Source: Cloacibacillus sp.
GTDB lineage: Bacteria > Synergistota > Synergistia > Synergistales > Synergistaceae
Assembly: GCA_036655895.1 (NCBI GenBank)
Contig: JAVVPF010000012.1
Coordinates: 1 to 64,000, forward strand
DNA length: 64,000 nt
Direction of reading: 5' to 3'
Shown here: positions 51,072 through 60,025 of the stretch, piece after piece
Numbering within the stretch: position 1 is the first letter of the stretch
Layout of the letters: the number at the start of each line of letters is the position of its first letter
Position numbers and translations under genes: made by a program
The notes under the pieces: model-generated
Seen by the model: the letters and a program-made list of their open reading frames with translations, nothing else
Told to the model about the DNA's origin: nothing
Database searches by the model: none

Positions 51072-51141
51072 GTGAACTTATGGTATTTTAAAATATTCGA
51101 GTATATTGTTAATAGATAATTAAAGCTGTACTGCGTTCAGT

Positions 51142-51342
51142 TTATTCCAGCCCTGCGTCGTAGCCGGCTTGGTCTATTATTTCGAGTACCTTGTCTGCGT
51201 CGGCCTCAATCTCTATCAGCGCCTTTTTTGTCTCAAGGTCCAGCGACTTTACGACGCCGCCAGCTTTTTCTACAGCTTCGCGTATCCTCTTTTCGCAGTG
51301 TGCGCAGCTCATATCCGGTATGTGAAGTTTGTATTCCGCCAT
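51142..51342 (-). CDS. copZ: Copper chaperone, HMA domain
   Basis: This 66-aa single heavy-metal-associated domain has the metal-binding motif DMSCAHCEKRI near residue 12 and the expected beta-alpha-beta-beta-alpha-beta length. It binds Cu(I) and delivers it to the P-type ATPase encoded 16 bases upstream in the same operon. The start at 51342 is preferred over 51348 because AGGAGG lies at better distance. Confidence 0.88.
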   Translation of the reverse strand: MAEYKLHIPDMSCAHCEKRIREAVEKAGGVVKSLDLETKKALIEIEADADKVLEIIDQAGYDAGLE

Positions 51343-51358
51343 GTCCATTCCTCCTGAT

Positions 51359-53572
51359 CTATGATTGTTTTTCTTTATTTTCAGCGGAGCCCGCTATCCT
51401 CAGCGAGTTCAGTATAACTGTGATCGAGCTTGCCGCCATCGCGCATTCGGCGGCTATCGGGTGCAGAAGCCCAGCCATCGCCATCGGTATCGCGATTATA
51501 TTATATATGAAGGCGCCGAAGAGGTTTTCCCGTATCACCTTCCACGTCTTTGCGGAAATCTTTATCGCGGAGACGATGCGCGAAAGGCCGCCCTTCATTA
51601 TGACGATGTCCGCGCTGTCGACGGCTAGGTCCATGCCGCCGCCCATCGCTATGCCGACCTCCGCGCCTTTGAGCGCAGCCGCGTCGTTTATGCCGTCGCC
51701 GCCCATAAGTACGCGGCGGCCGGCGCTCTGCGCCTCGTGCACTAGAGAGAGCTTCTCTTCGGGGCGCACCTCCCAGCGTATCTCTTCTATGCCCGCCTCG
51801 CTTGCTATAGAGAACGCCGTCTCCTGCGCGTCGCCGGTTGCCATCATAGGCGTCACGCCAAGAGCTATGAGGTCTGCGATTGCGGCGCGGGAGTCTTCGC
51901 GTATCGGGTCGGTTATTGCGAAATAGCCGACGGGCTTTCCGTTTTTGCGCACCTCAACAAGTGTCATCGCCTGCGCGTCCTTTTTTGTCCACCGCGCCCG
52001 GTCAAGCGGCCTGCCTACAAACCATTCGTCGCCGCCCCAGCTGCCGGCCACGCCTTCGCCCGGAGTCTCGACAACGGAGTCGGGCTTTGCCGCAATGTGG
52101 ATGCCTGTTGCCTCAGTTACGGCGCGCGCAAGCGGATGTCCCGAGGCTGACTCAAGCGCGTAGACATATTTCAGCGCCTCCTGCGGCGCCTCCCATTTTG
52201 TGACCTTAGGCTCGCCCTTTGTTATCGTTCCGGTTTTGTCGAGTATCGCAAAATCAACGTCCTTCAGCGTCTGGATGGCCTCCGCGTTGCGGATGAGAAG
52301 GCCGGAACGCGACGCCTCGCCGGTGCTTACGACGAGTGCAAGCGGCGTCGCTAGCCCGAGCGCGCAGGGACAGGCGATGACGAGCGTCGCAATAAAGGCG
52401 TAGGCCGCAGCCGCCGCTGGGGAGGAAAGGTTCGTAGGCCATGGCATCATCGAAGCAAGCGGCGCTATGAGCGCGTGCATCTGCGGATAGAAGAAATACC
52501 ACGCGGCCGCGCTTATGCAGGCAAGCGCTATGACGGTAGGCACAAATTTCAGCGTCAGCCGGTCGGCCAGCGCCTGCAGCGGGATTTTGCTTCCCTGCGC
52601 CTCGCGCACAAGCTCCAGCATCTTTGCAAGGAATGTATCTTCGCCCACCTTCGTAGCGCGCACCGTGAGCACGCCGTACATGTTGAGCGCGCCTCCCGTC
52701 ACCTCAGAGCCGGCGCGCTTCGTCACGGGAAGAGACTCGCCCGTCAGCAGCGACTCGTCTACGCCGGACTCGCCCTCGACTACGACGCCGTCAAGCGGGA
52801 TGCGCTCGCCGGGATTGACCTGTATGAGCGTCTCCGGCTTCACCGCGTCCACCGGCACCATCACCGATTCGCCCTCTATCATCACGCGCGCTTCACGCGG
52901 CTGGAGCGTCAGCAGTGTTTTCACCTGCTTCGCCGCGCGGTCGCGCAGATGCGATTCTATATAGCGTCCCGTCAGGTGCAGCATCATTATCATGACGCCC
53001 ACCGTGCCGAAGGATGGAATGTCAAATCCAAAGAAGCCAAGCAGAGCCGTCAGCCACGACGCGGCGGCTGAGAGCGCAATGAGCGTATCCATATTTGTAT
53101 GGCGGTGGCGAAGCGCTATCCAGGCGCCGCGCATAGTCTTTCGCCCGCACCAGAAGATGGCGGCCGCGCCGAAAATTATCTCCATCGGGCCGTACCACAT
53201 GAAGTGATAGCCGAAGAACATGTGCAGGAGCATCAAAAGCGACATCGGCACGCCTATTATGAGTATTTGGATGAGAGTTCTGCGCGCCTCTTTGTAGCGT
53301 ATTTCGTCAATGTCCGCAGGCGCGTCGCGCACGATCTCATATCCGCTTTTTTTGACGGCCTCCTCAAGCTGCGCCTCCGTCACCTCCGGCGCGGCGAGCA
53401 CAAAGGCGCTCTCCGTGGCGAGGTTGACCGAAACGAACGAGACGCCAGGCACTTTTTTGAGCGCGCGCTCGATGATGCGCGAGCAGGTGGTGCAGGTCAT
53501 CCCCAATATCCTGAAGTTCCATTTGTTCTCTTCCGCGATCTTTTCCTTATTTATCTCCGTAGTTTCAGCCAT
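51359..53572 (-). CDS. copA: Copper-exporting P1B-type ATPase
   Basis: This 737-aa pump has one N-terminal HMA domain (ILGMTCTTCSRIIE, near residue 24), membrane helices, the ion-site CPC in CPCALGLATP (near 400), the phosphorylation motif DKTGT, TGES of the actuator domain, HP in GHPLARA and the hinge GDGINDAAAL. It exports Cu(I) from the cytoplasm. It is followed by copZ. No copper regulator (CopY/CueR/CsoR) is adjacent. Its upstream region is shared with the divergent tRNA-Ser promoter. Confidence 0.93.
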   Translation of the reverse strand: MAETTEINKEKIAEENKWNFRILGMTCTTCSRIIERALKKVPGVSFVSVNLATESAFVLAAPEVTEAQLEEAVKKSGYEIVRDAPADIDEIRYKEARRTLIQILIIGVPMSLLMLLHMFFGYHFMWYGPMEIIFGAAAIFWCGRKTMRGAWIALRHRHTNMDTLIALSAAASWLTALLGFFGFDIPSFGTVGVMIMMLHLTGRYIESHLRDRAAKQVKTLLTLQPREARVMIEGESVMVPVDAVKPETLIQVNPGERIPLDGVVVEGESGVDESLLTGESLPVTKRAGSEVTGGALNMYGVLTVRATKVGEDTFLAKMLELVREAQGSKIPLQALADRLTLKFVPTVIALACISAAAWYFFYPQMHALIAPLASMMPWPTNLSSPAAAAAYAFIATLVIACPCALGLATPLALVVSTGEASRSGLLIRNAEAIQTLKDVDFAILDKTGTITKGEPKVTKWEAPQEALKYVYALESASGHPLARAVTEATGIHIAAKPDSVVETPGEGVAGSWGGDEWFVGRPLDRARWTKKDAQAMTLVEVRKNGKPVGYFAITDPIREDSRAAIADLIALGVTPMMATGDAQETAFSIASEAGIEEIRWEVRPEEKLSLVHEAQSAGRRVLMGGDGINDAAALKGAEVGIAMGGGMDLAVDSADIVIMKGGLSRIVSAIKISAKTWKVIRENLFGAFIYNIIAIPMAMAGLLHPIAAECAMAASSITVILNSLRIAGSAENKEKQS

Positions 53573-53614
53573 CTGTTTATGCCTCGTTCTCCTAAATTTT
53601 TTCTATTATATAGC

Positions 53615-53643
53615 TTGCAATAAGCTTTAAAATCCGGTATAAT
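53615..53643 (+). promoter_or_regulatory. Promoter of tRNA-Ser
   Basis: TTGCAA (53615) and TATAAT (53638) are separated by exactly 17 bases; the tRNA starts 15 bases after the -10 box. Confidence 0.8.
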
Positions 53644-53657
53644 TCCTGCTTGTTAAT

Positions 53658-53744
53658 GGAGAGTTGTCCGAGTGGTCGATGGTGATTGACTTGAAATCAA
53701 TTGGGTGAATAGCCCCGGGGGTTCGAATCCTCCACTCTCCGCCA
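53658..53744 (+). tRNA. tRNA-Ser (anticodon UGA)
   Basis: The acceptor arms GGAGAGT and ACTCTCC pair fully, followed by discriminator G and an encoded CCA. The anticodon loop CTTGAAA within GATTGA...TCAATT gives UGA. A long variable arm (GGTGAATAGCCCC) and the T arm GGGGG-TTCGAAT-CCTCC complete a class II serine tRNA of 87 bases. Confidence 0.95.
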
Positions 53745-53758
53745 TATTTAACTTATCA

Positions 53759-53782
53759 CGGCCCTCTATGGGGCCGTTTTTT
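53759..53782 (+). terminator. Terminator of the tRNA-Ser transcript
   Basis: CGGCCC-TCTATG-GGGCCG followed by TTTTTT. Confidence 0.85.
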
Positions 53783-53915
53783 ACTGCCATAATAATCTAT
53801 CACCTTTAAACAATATAACAAAGCGTCAAATACCTGTAATAACACTCCGTGCGCCCATAAATTTGATTTTCAATTATAATGGTCGTATTGAAACCTGCTA
53901 TCTGGAGGAATGTTA

Positions 53916-54281
53916 ATGAATATGAAAAAGTTTGCGGCGGCGCTTCTGATAATTCTCTGTTTTGCCTCGATGGCGGCGGCTTTCGGGAAGAAGGGCGTCA
54001 TTCCTGAGGGAGACCCTATCTCCTACAGGGGGCTGCGCGTTTCGGAGAACGGCGTGAGCCTTACGCTCGTCAATAAGGGCGACAAGGCCGTGACCTTCAA
54101 CGCGGCGCTTGTTTTCTTAAGCGACAAGCGCAAAGAGCTGGGCGACACCTATATTGAAAAGACGACGATCGAGCCGGGCGGCGAGGCCGTCTTTAAGGAC
54201 CTCTTCCTTAAGGGCGACTATAAGGTTTGCAGAAAGGCCGCGACTATTGCCTGGACTATTTATCTGCTCGAGGCGAAGTAG
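53916..54281 (+). CDS. Small secreted protein of unknown function
   Basis: About 121 aa from ATG 53916, seven bases after GGAGGA (ATG 53910 is too close). A signal peptide (about 1-22, ending AAA-F) precedes a beta-rich region SYRGLRVSENGVSLTLVNKGDKAVTF that resembles small Ig-like FxLYD/DUF folds, ending IAWTIYLLEAK. I know no function. The kdsB gene begins six bases after its stop, so it is co-transcribed with LPS sugar genes and may be an envelope protein. Confidence 0.68.
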   Translation: MNMKKFAAALLIILCFASMAAAFGKKGVIPEGDPISYRGLRVSENGVSLTLVNKGDKAVTFNAALVFLSDKRKELGDTYIEKTTIEPGGEAVFKDLFLKGDYKVCRKAATIAWTIYLLEAK

Positions 54282-54286
54282 GCGTG

Positions 54287-55024
54287 ATGGATAAAAAGAT
54301 AAAGACGCTCGCGGTGATCCCCGCGCGCTACGCGAGCACCCGTCTGCCGGGCAAGCCTCTCATTGAAATAGACGGCGTGCCTCTTGTGATGCGCGTCTTC
54401 AACAACGTGAAGAACTGTCCCTGCATAGACCGAGTTATAGTGGCGACCGACGACGAGCGCATTGCGGCGCTCGTTTCGGCAAACGGCGGGGAGGCGGTCA
54501 TGACGCCCTCTGAGCTGCCAAGCGGCGGCGACCGCGTCGCCTTTGTGTCGCGGATGATGCCGTCGGAGTATGTGCTCAATATTCAGGTGGACGACCCCCT
54601 TGTCGGGGCGGATATGATAGAGCCGCTTGTGGCGGCGCTTGACGCGGACGCCTCCGTCATGCTTGCGCTGCTTGCGAAGCGCATAGAAAATATGGAAGAG
54701 GTCGAGGCGAAGGACATCGTGAAATGCGTCTTCGACAAAAACGGACGCGCGCTTTATTTCAGCCGTTCGCCGATACCATATCCGCGCAACGAGGGCGGAG
54801 TGTGGTACAAGCACATAGGCCCCTACGGCTGGCGCCGCGATTTTCTGCTGGATTTTGCTGCGGCCGAGCAGACGCCGCTTGAGAAGGTGGAGAGCCTTGA
54901 GATGCTGCGCGTGCTGGAAAGCGGCCACGCCATCCAGTGCGTCCAGACGCCGCGCGACACTATAGAGATAGATACGCCTGAGGATGTGGCGCGTATAGAA
55001 AAATATTTCGCCTCCAGACGCTAA
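54287..55024 (+). CDS. kdsB: 3-deoxy-manno-octulosonate (or 8-amino-Kdo) cytidylyltransferase
   Basis: This 245-aa CMP-sugar synthetase begins TLAVIPARYASTRLPGKPL, the nucleotide-binding signature, and includes VATDDERI, ELPSGGDRVAF and NIQVDDPLVGADMI, all typical of KdsB. It activates Kdo with CTP for LPS core synthesis. Because kdnB and kdnA follow, the true substrate is probably 8-amino-3,8-dideoxy-Kdo, as with the Shewanella enzyme. ATG 54287 overlaps no ribosome site of strength, suggesting coupling with the upstream gene. Confidence 0.92.
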   Translation: MDKKIKTLAVIPARYASTRLPGKPLIEIDGVPLVMRVFNNVKNCPCIDRVIVATDDERIAALVSANGGEAVMTPSELPSGGDRVAFVSRMMPSEYVLNIQVDDPLVGADMIEPLVAALDADASVMLALLAKRIENMEEVEAKDIVKCVFDKNGRALYFSRSPIPYPRNEGGVWYKHIGPYGWRRDFLLDFAAAEQTPLEKVESLEMLRVLESGHAIQCVQTPRDTIEIDTPEDVARIEKYFASRR

Positions 55025-55103
55025 AGCGGCCCTTTGCGCGGGATAATAATTAAAAGGTCAATCAGAATATAAATACAAGAGTATATTTTAAGGAGATATG
55101 ACA

Positions 55104-56219
55104 ATGAACAAACCTTCAACAATCAAGGAATTTACAGAACTGAAACCGTGGTGGCGCACGCCTGTGCCGACGGATATAGTGCTTTCAGACAACGGCGTGG
55201 ACGAACTTCTTGCTAGGCTCAAAAAAGAGGGCCGCAGCCCCTTTTTCGTCGTAGACGGAGCGCTGGAGAGCCAGCCCGCCTTTGCTAAGATATTTGCCGC
55301 GGGCCCGCTTTTCGTCTTTGACGCCTCTTTCTCGGAGCCGCGGACGTCCGACGTCGACGCGCTGCGCGAAGAGATACGCAGCCTGCCGCAGCAGCCGGAC
55401 ACGCTTGTTGGAATAGGCGGCGGCGCCACGATGGACTTGACGAAGGCGACGGCCATTTGCCTTGCGAACCTCGAACCGGCGCAGCGCTATCAGGGCTACG
55501 ACCTTGAGATGAACAAGGGCGCCGATATATGGGTGCTGCCTGCGCTGAACGGCACGGGAGCCGAGATAACGCCGATCGCGGTGCTGCGCGGCCCCGAAAA
55601 AAAGCTCGGCATCAACAACAGGTATACTGAATCGAACGTCGCGATAATAGACCCGCAGCTTTCAAGCGGAGCGCCGCACTTTAACAGGTTCTTCACGATG
55701 ATGGACTGCTATTTTCATCACTATGAGATCATGATGAGCAAGACGAGCGCGCCCGATGCAATAGAGGACGCGAAGGATGGACTTGCGCTCTCAAAAGAGG
55801 TGCTCGCGCACGACCTCACTGAATACGACCTCGGCAACGCGATGCTTTCAGCTATGGCCTCTGTGCTCGGCGGCAGCAGTACGATCGGCGGCCGCGTAGG
55901 CGCCTCGCACGCCATCTCTTACGGCCTCAGCAACAGCGCTCCGCACCTTCCGCACAGCGTGGCGGTCACCATCGCAATGAGCGTGCTTGAGGACATCTAT
56001 CCCGACGGATACTCCGACACATGCGCCTTCCTTAAGAAAAACGGCCTGGCTATGCCTAAGGCCTCCGACTACGGCATCGGCGAAAAGGATGTCGAAAAGA
56101 TGACGAAGACGGCGCTCGGCATGGAAAAACTTTGGCACAGCTGCTTTGGCGACGGCTGGCGCGACATAGCGACGCGGGAGTACATCGAAAATATCTACAA
56201 GAGAATCATAGGAGCGTGA
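55104..56219 (+). CDS. kdnB: Iron-containing alcohol dehydrogenase family, KdnB-like (Kdo 8-oxidation)
   Basis: This 371-aa protein of the iron-type dehydrogenase family has the NAD-binding GIGGGATMDLTKA (near 112), LPALNGTGAE and GASHAISYGLSNSAPHLPHS with metal-binding histidines. Located between kdsB and a DegT aminotransferase, it fits KdnB, which oxidises the C8 alcohol of Kdo to the aldehyde. ATG 55104 is chosen with AAGGAG eight bases upstream; ATG 55098 is too close. The neighbouring genes, not a unique motif, decide the call. Confidence 0.82.
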   Translation: MNKPSTIKEFTELKPWWRTPVPTDIVLSDNGVDELLARLKKEGRSPFFVVDGALESQPAFAKIFAAGPLFVFDASFSEPRTSDVDALREEIRSLPQQPDTLVGIGGGATMDLTKATAICLANLEPAQRYQGYDLEMNKGADIWVLPALNGTGAEITPIAVLRGPEKKLGINNRYTESNVAIIDPQLSSGAPHFNRFFTMMDCYFHHYEIMMSKTSAPDAIEDAKDGLALSKEVLAHDLTEYDLGNAMLSAMASVLGGSSTIGGRVGASHAISYGLSNSAPHLPHSVAVTIAMSVLEDIYPDGYSDTCAFLKKNGLAMPKASDYGIGEKDVEKMTKTALGMEKLWHSCFGDGWRDIATREYIENIYKRIIGA

Positions 56220-56225
56220 TTTAGA

Positions 56226-57389
56226 ATGCCAGGAACAGAGATATTCAATAATGACGAAGTGAAGGCGGCCGTAGACGTACTCGAACGCCAGATGATACAC
56301 CGCTACGGTTCTCACGGCGCGCGCGCGGGCATCTACCGCGCCGAGGATTTTGAAAACAGGGCGAAGGAGCTGACCGGCTCAAAGTACGCACTGGCCGTTT
56401 CAAGCGGAACGGCGGCGCTCATCACAGCGCTAAAGGGCATAGGCATAAAGCCGGGAGACGAGATAATTACCTCGCCGTTTACCTTCATCGCAAGCGTTGA
56501 GGCCATCGTCGCCTGCGACGCAGTGCCTGTTCTCGGAGACCTTGACGAAACGCTGGGCCTCGACCCAGCGTCGGCGGAACGTCTTATCACTCCGCGCACA
56601 AAGGCTATAATGCCGGTCCACATGTTCGGCGCCTCTGCCGATATGGACGCCTTCATCGCTCTTGGCAAAAAATATGGCATCCCGATAGTTGAGGACGCGT
56701 GTGAAGTGGTAGGCGGCACATACAAAGGCCGTATGCTCGGAAGCATCGGCGCCTGCGGTGCGTGGAGCTTCGACCCGAACAAGACGCTCACCGTGGGCGA
56801 GGCCGGCATGATCTTCACCGACGACCACGACGCTTGGTTTGCGATGGACTGCTACAGCGATCACGGCCATGTCCACAGCAAAGAGCACGACCGCGGCGCG
56901 GAGGGCAAATTCGGCTTCGGCGTCAACTACCGTATAAGCGAGCTGCAGGGCGCGCTTGGCGCGGTCGCGCTTGAAAAGATGCCCGAGGCTCTTGCCGCGC
57001 TGCGCGCCAATAAAAAGAAGATAATGGAGGCAGGCGTAAAGGCGGGGCTTTCGCCGCGCCCGATGCACGACGCGGACGGCGATACGGCGACGCACGCCAT
57101 CTTTATGATGCCCACTGCGGACGCCGCGAAAAAATTCCAGGCGGCCTCAGGCTGCGCCATAATCGCCGGCAACACGTGGCATTACGCAAAGCACTGGAAG
57201 GCGCTTTCTGATATGGGCGACATGGACTATTTCGGAAACCATACGCCGTCATACGCGCCGGAGACGATGGCGCAGGCGGAATCAATGCTTTCACGCGCCG
57301 TCATGTTCGGGCTCAACATAAAGATGAGCGACGAAGAGATCGCGAAGATAACCTGCGCGATCGAGAAGGGCGCGGCGGCCGCGCTTTAG
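56226..57389 (+). CDS. kdnA: DegT-family aminotransferase, KdnA-like (8-amino-Kdo synthesis)
   Basis: This 387-aa PLP enzyme shows ALAVSSGTAALITAL (near 55), TSPFTFIASVEAI, IVEDACEVVGGTYKG and the Schiff-base lysine in SFDPNKTLTVGEAGM (near 187). It begins seven bases after kdnB. In Shewanella, KdnA aminates the 8-oxo-Kdo made by KdnB to give 8-amino-3,8-dideoxy-Kdo; the same order of steps is likely here. It is clearly different from the DegT enzyme at 34842. Confidence 0.83.
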   Translation: MPGTEIFNNDEVKAAVDVLERQMIHRYGSHGARAGIYRAEDFENRAKELTGSKYALAVSSGTAALITALKGIGIKPGDEIITSPFTFIASVEAIVACDAVPVLGDLDETLGLDPASAERLITPRTKAIMPVHMFGASADMDAFIALGKKYGIPIVEDACEVVGGTYKGRMLGSIGACGAWSFDPNKTLTVGEAGMIFTDDHDAWFAMDCYSDHGHVHSKEHDRGAEGKFGFGVNYRISELQGALGAVALEKMPEALAALRANKKKIMEAGVKAGLSPRPMHDADGDTATHAIFMMPTADAAKKFQAASGCAIIAGNTWHYAKHWKALSDMGDMDYFGNHTPSYAPETMAQAESMLSRAVMFGLNIKMSDEEIAKITCAIEKGAAAAL

Positions 57390-57422
57390 CGCGGTACCGT
57401 GTTTGGATTGGAGGAGCGGCCT

Positions 57423-58646
57423 TTGAACGAAGCGCTTATGAAAGAGATAGAGTCTCTCGAACCTCAGATGGTCGAGACGCTCGGCAAAATGATAGAATAT
57501 CCCGCCGTCAGCCCAAAGAACGGAGGCGCGGGCGAGTTCCACAAGGCGCAGTATCTGCTTGCGAAGATAAAGGAACTCGGCTTTGACGACGTAAAGGTCT
57601 ACGCCTCGTCCGACCCGCTTGCGGCTGGCGGCGAGCGCCCCAACCTCGTCGTCTCGTATCCGGGCAAAACGAAGCGCCGCCTCTGGTTCGTCTCGCACAC
57701 GGACGTCGTGCCCGAGGGCGAGCGCTCGCTGTGGCAGACGGACCCGTTCAAAGCAGTCGTAAAGGACGGGAAAATATACGGGCGCGGCGTGCTCGACAAC
57801 GGGCAGGCGCTGGTGGCGTCGCTCTATGCGCTGTACGCAGTAAAAAAACTTGGAATTGCTCCCGAGTATGAGATATGCCTTGCGCTGGTCGCCGACGAAG
57901 AGGTCGGCAGCAAGCAGGGCATCCAGTATTTGATAAAAAAGGGCCTATTTCGCGCGGACGACCTCGTGCTCGTTCCCGATATGGAAAACGAGGCCGGCGA
58001 TTTTATCGAGATAGCGGAAAAGAGCATCCTATGGGCTGAGTTCACCGTTGACGGAAAACAGGTGCATGCAAGCACGCCGCAGCTTGGAAACAACGCCTGC
58101 CGCGCGGCGAACGCGCTTTCTGTTGCGTTGGATGAAGCGCTGCATGCGGCCTTCCCGGAAGAGGACAGCCTCTTTGACCCGCCAGTCTCCACCTTTGAAC
58201 CGACGCGCAGGGCGCAGAACGTCACCAACATCAACACTGTGCCGGGGCGCGAGGTCTTTGCCTTCGACTGCCGCGTGCTGCCCTCCGTGCCTCTTGAAGA
58301 GGTTGAAAAAGTTATAGCCGCGGAGATCAAAAAGGTGCGGGAAAAATACGGCGTCACCGTCGCGTACGGCTTTGAGCAGCGCGAGCAGGCGCCAGCTCCC
58401 ACAAGCCCCGACGCTGAAGCGGTGAAGCTTCTTACCGACGCGGTGAAGGAGATATTCCCGAAGGTCGAGCCAAAGGCGGGCGGCGTGGGCGGCGGCACTT
58501 GCGCCGCGTACTTCAGAGCGGCGGGCATTCCTGCCGCCGTCTGGGGGCAGGCCGAGGACTGCGCGCACATGCCGAACGAATACTCCGTCATAAAATATCT
58601 TACGAACAACGCGAAGGTCTTCGCGCTGATGATGGTCGGAAAATAA
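57423..58646 (+). CDS. M20 family metallopeptidase (ArgE/DapE-like)
   Basis: About 407 aa from TTG 57423, six bases after GGAGGAG (GTG 57399 also opens the frame). Metal ligands appear in LWFVSHTDVVPEGE (His-x-Asp), GRGVLDNGQALVA (bridging Asp) and ADEEVGSKQG (Glu pair), with the late AEDCAHMPNEY histidine. The segment ASTPQLGNNA marks the dimerisation domain. It should hydrolyse a peptide or acyl-amino acid; the substrate is unknown. It follows kdnA by 33 bases and may only share its transcript. Confidence 0.87.
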   Translation: MNEALMKEIESLEPQMVETLGKMIEYPAVSPKNGGAGEFHKAQYLLAKIKELGFDDVKVYASSDPLAAGGERPNLVVSYPGKTKRRLWFVSHTDVVPEGERSLWQTDPFKAVVKDGKIYGRGVLDNGQALVASLYALYAVKKLGIAPEYEICLALVADEEVGSKQGIQYLIKKGLFRADDLVLVPDMENEAGDFIEIAEKSILWAEFTVDGKQVHASTPQLGNNACRAANALSVALDEALHAAFPEEDSLFDPPVSTFEPTRRAQNVTNINTVPGREVFAFDCRVLPSVPLEEVEKVIAAEIKKVREKYGVTVAYGFEQREQAPAPTSPDAEAVKLLTDAVKEIFPKVEPKAGGVGGGTCAAYFRAAGIPAAVWGQAEDCAHMPNEYSVIKYLTNNAKVFALMMVGK

Positions 58647-58681
58647 TTGCGCCGCCGCGCCTTGCGGGTCCGGCGATAAAT

Positions 58682-58729
58682 AATATAAACGGTTCTTTCG
58701 ATAGCAGAAAGGGCCGTTTATATTTTTTA
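58682..58729 (+). terminator. Terminator after the M20 peptidase gene
   Basis: AATATAAACGG-TT-CTTTC pairs with GAAAG-GG-CCGTTTATATT (two wobbles), followed by TTTTT. Confidence 0.85.
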
Positions 58730-58815
58730 CGTGAATTTATCCGAAGCAAAACTGCAAAATTTGTGAGCATGCGATAAAATGTAGAAAACACTCTTGATAA
58801 GGATGGGCGTTGCAC

Positions 58816-60012
58816 ATGAACAGCATTGAGGCATTTTTGATATTGGCCATCGTCTACTATATCGGCGAATTTGTAGGCACTAAAACAAAAGCGTGGGTGC
58901 CCTCCGTCTTTGTCATTGCAACTCTTTTTCTTTTAGGCTTTTGGAGCTTCTTTCCAAAGGACATTGTGGCTCTTGCGGGAATGGGTGCGCCTCTAGGCGG
59001 CACGCTTGTAATTATGCTGTGCATCACCCACATGGGCACCATCATTTCGGTGCGTCAGCTGCTTGACCAATGGAAGATAATCTGCGTTACGCTTGCTGGG
59101 CTTGCGGGAATGGTGACGCTCTGCTGGTTCGTTTGCATCCCGCTCGTGGGACGAGCCTACGTGATAGCGGGGCTGCCTCCGCTTACGGGAGGTATAGTCG
59201 CCGCCACCATGATGAATACGGCGGCGGAGGCGCGCGGTATGACGGCCGCCGCCGTGCTTGCCATTGCGATGTACGCAGTGCAGGGCTTTTTCGGCTACCC
59301 GCTTACGGCGATATGCCTGAAGCTTGAAGGACGCAAGCTTCTTGCCGCTTACCGCAGCGGGAAGGTGCGCGCAAGCAAGAATGAAGTTGTGGACACTGTC
59401 GTTGGCAACATGGCGACGCAGGAGACTGGCCGATTTAAGTTCTTCCCTGAAGTACCTCCCAAATATTCCACGACGGCGCTCATCCTTGGAAAGCTGATGT
59501 TCTCTGCATACATTGCGAGCGTAGCTGCGAAATTTACCGGTATCAACATGGCGGTGCTTGCTCTTCTCTTCGGTGTGATCCTCTCTGAGGTTGGTTTTCT
59601 TGAAAAGAACGCGCTCCAAAAGGCCGGTTCTTATGGATTTTTAATGTACGTGCTGATGATATTCGTCTTCGCAGGGCTTAAGGATGCGACGCCAGAGATG
59701 CTTTGTGAGTGCATCGGCCCGATGCTCACGATCATCGTAGTCGGTGTGTTGGGTATGGCAGTGCTTTCCATCATCGCGGGAAAAATATTAAAGGTAAGCT
59801 GGGAGATGGCATTTGCCACGTCGCTTACGGCGCTGTATGGCTTTCCGCCAAACTACATCCTTACGGAAGAGTCCGTCAAGGCATTGGCTGAGACCCCCGA
59901 GGAGCATCAGTATCTGCTTGATTCGATGCTGCCCCAAATGATAGTCGGCGGCTTTGTCACAGTGACGATAACTTCCGTCGTTATTGCCGGCATCTTCATC
60001 GGCCTGTTGTAG
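58816..60012 (+). CDS. Sodium/glutamate symporter-like membrane transporter
   Basis: About 398 aa with roughly ten to eleven membrane helices. Glycine-rich segments GMGAPLGGTLVIMLCITHMGT (near 57) and PPLTGGIVAATMMNTAAEARGM (near 118) resemble the re-entrant regions of GltS-type carriers, but the match is distant. The start may be ATG 58816 or TTG 58810; AAGGATGG lies upstream. The amidohydrolase gene begins 13 bases after the stop, so the transporter probably imports the N-acyl amino acid or dipeptide that the enzyme cleaves. Confidence 0.68.
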   Translation: MNSIEAFLILAIVYYIGEFVGTKTKAWVPSVFVIATLFLLGFWSFFPKDIVALAGMGAPLGGTLVIMLCITHMGTIISVRQLLDQWKIICVTLAGLAGMVTLCWFVCIPLVGRAYVIAGLPPLTGGIVAATMMNTAAEARGMTAAAVLAIAMYAVQGFFGYPLTAICLKLEGRKLLAAYRSGKVRASKNEVVDTVVGNMATQETGRFKFFPEVPPKYSTTALILGKLMFSAYIASVAAKFTGINMAVLALLFGVILSEVGFLEKNALQKAGSYGFLMYVLMIFVFAGLKDATPEMLCECIGPMLTIIVVGVLGMAVLSIIAGKILKVSWEMAFATSLTALYGFPPNYILTEESVKALAETPEEHQYLLDSMLPQMIVGGFVTVTITSVVIAGIFIGLL

Positions 60013-60025
60013 AGGAGGCGTTGTG

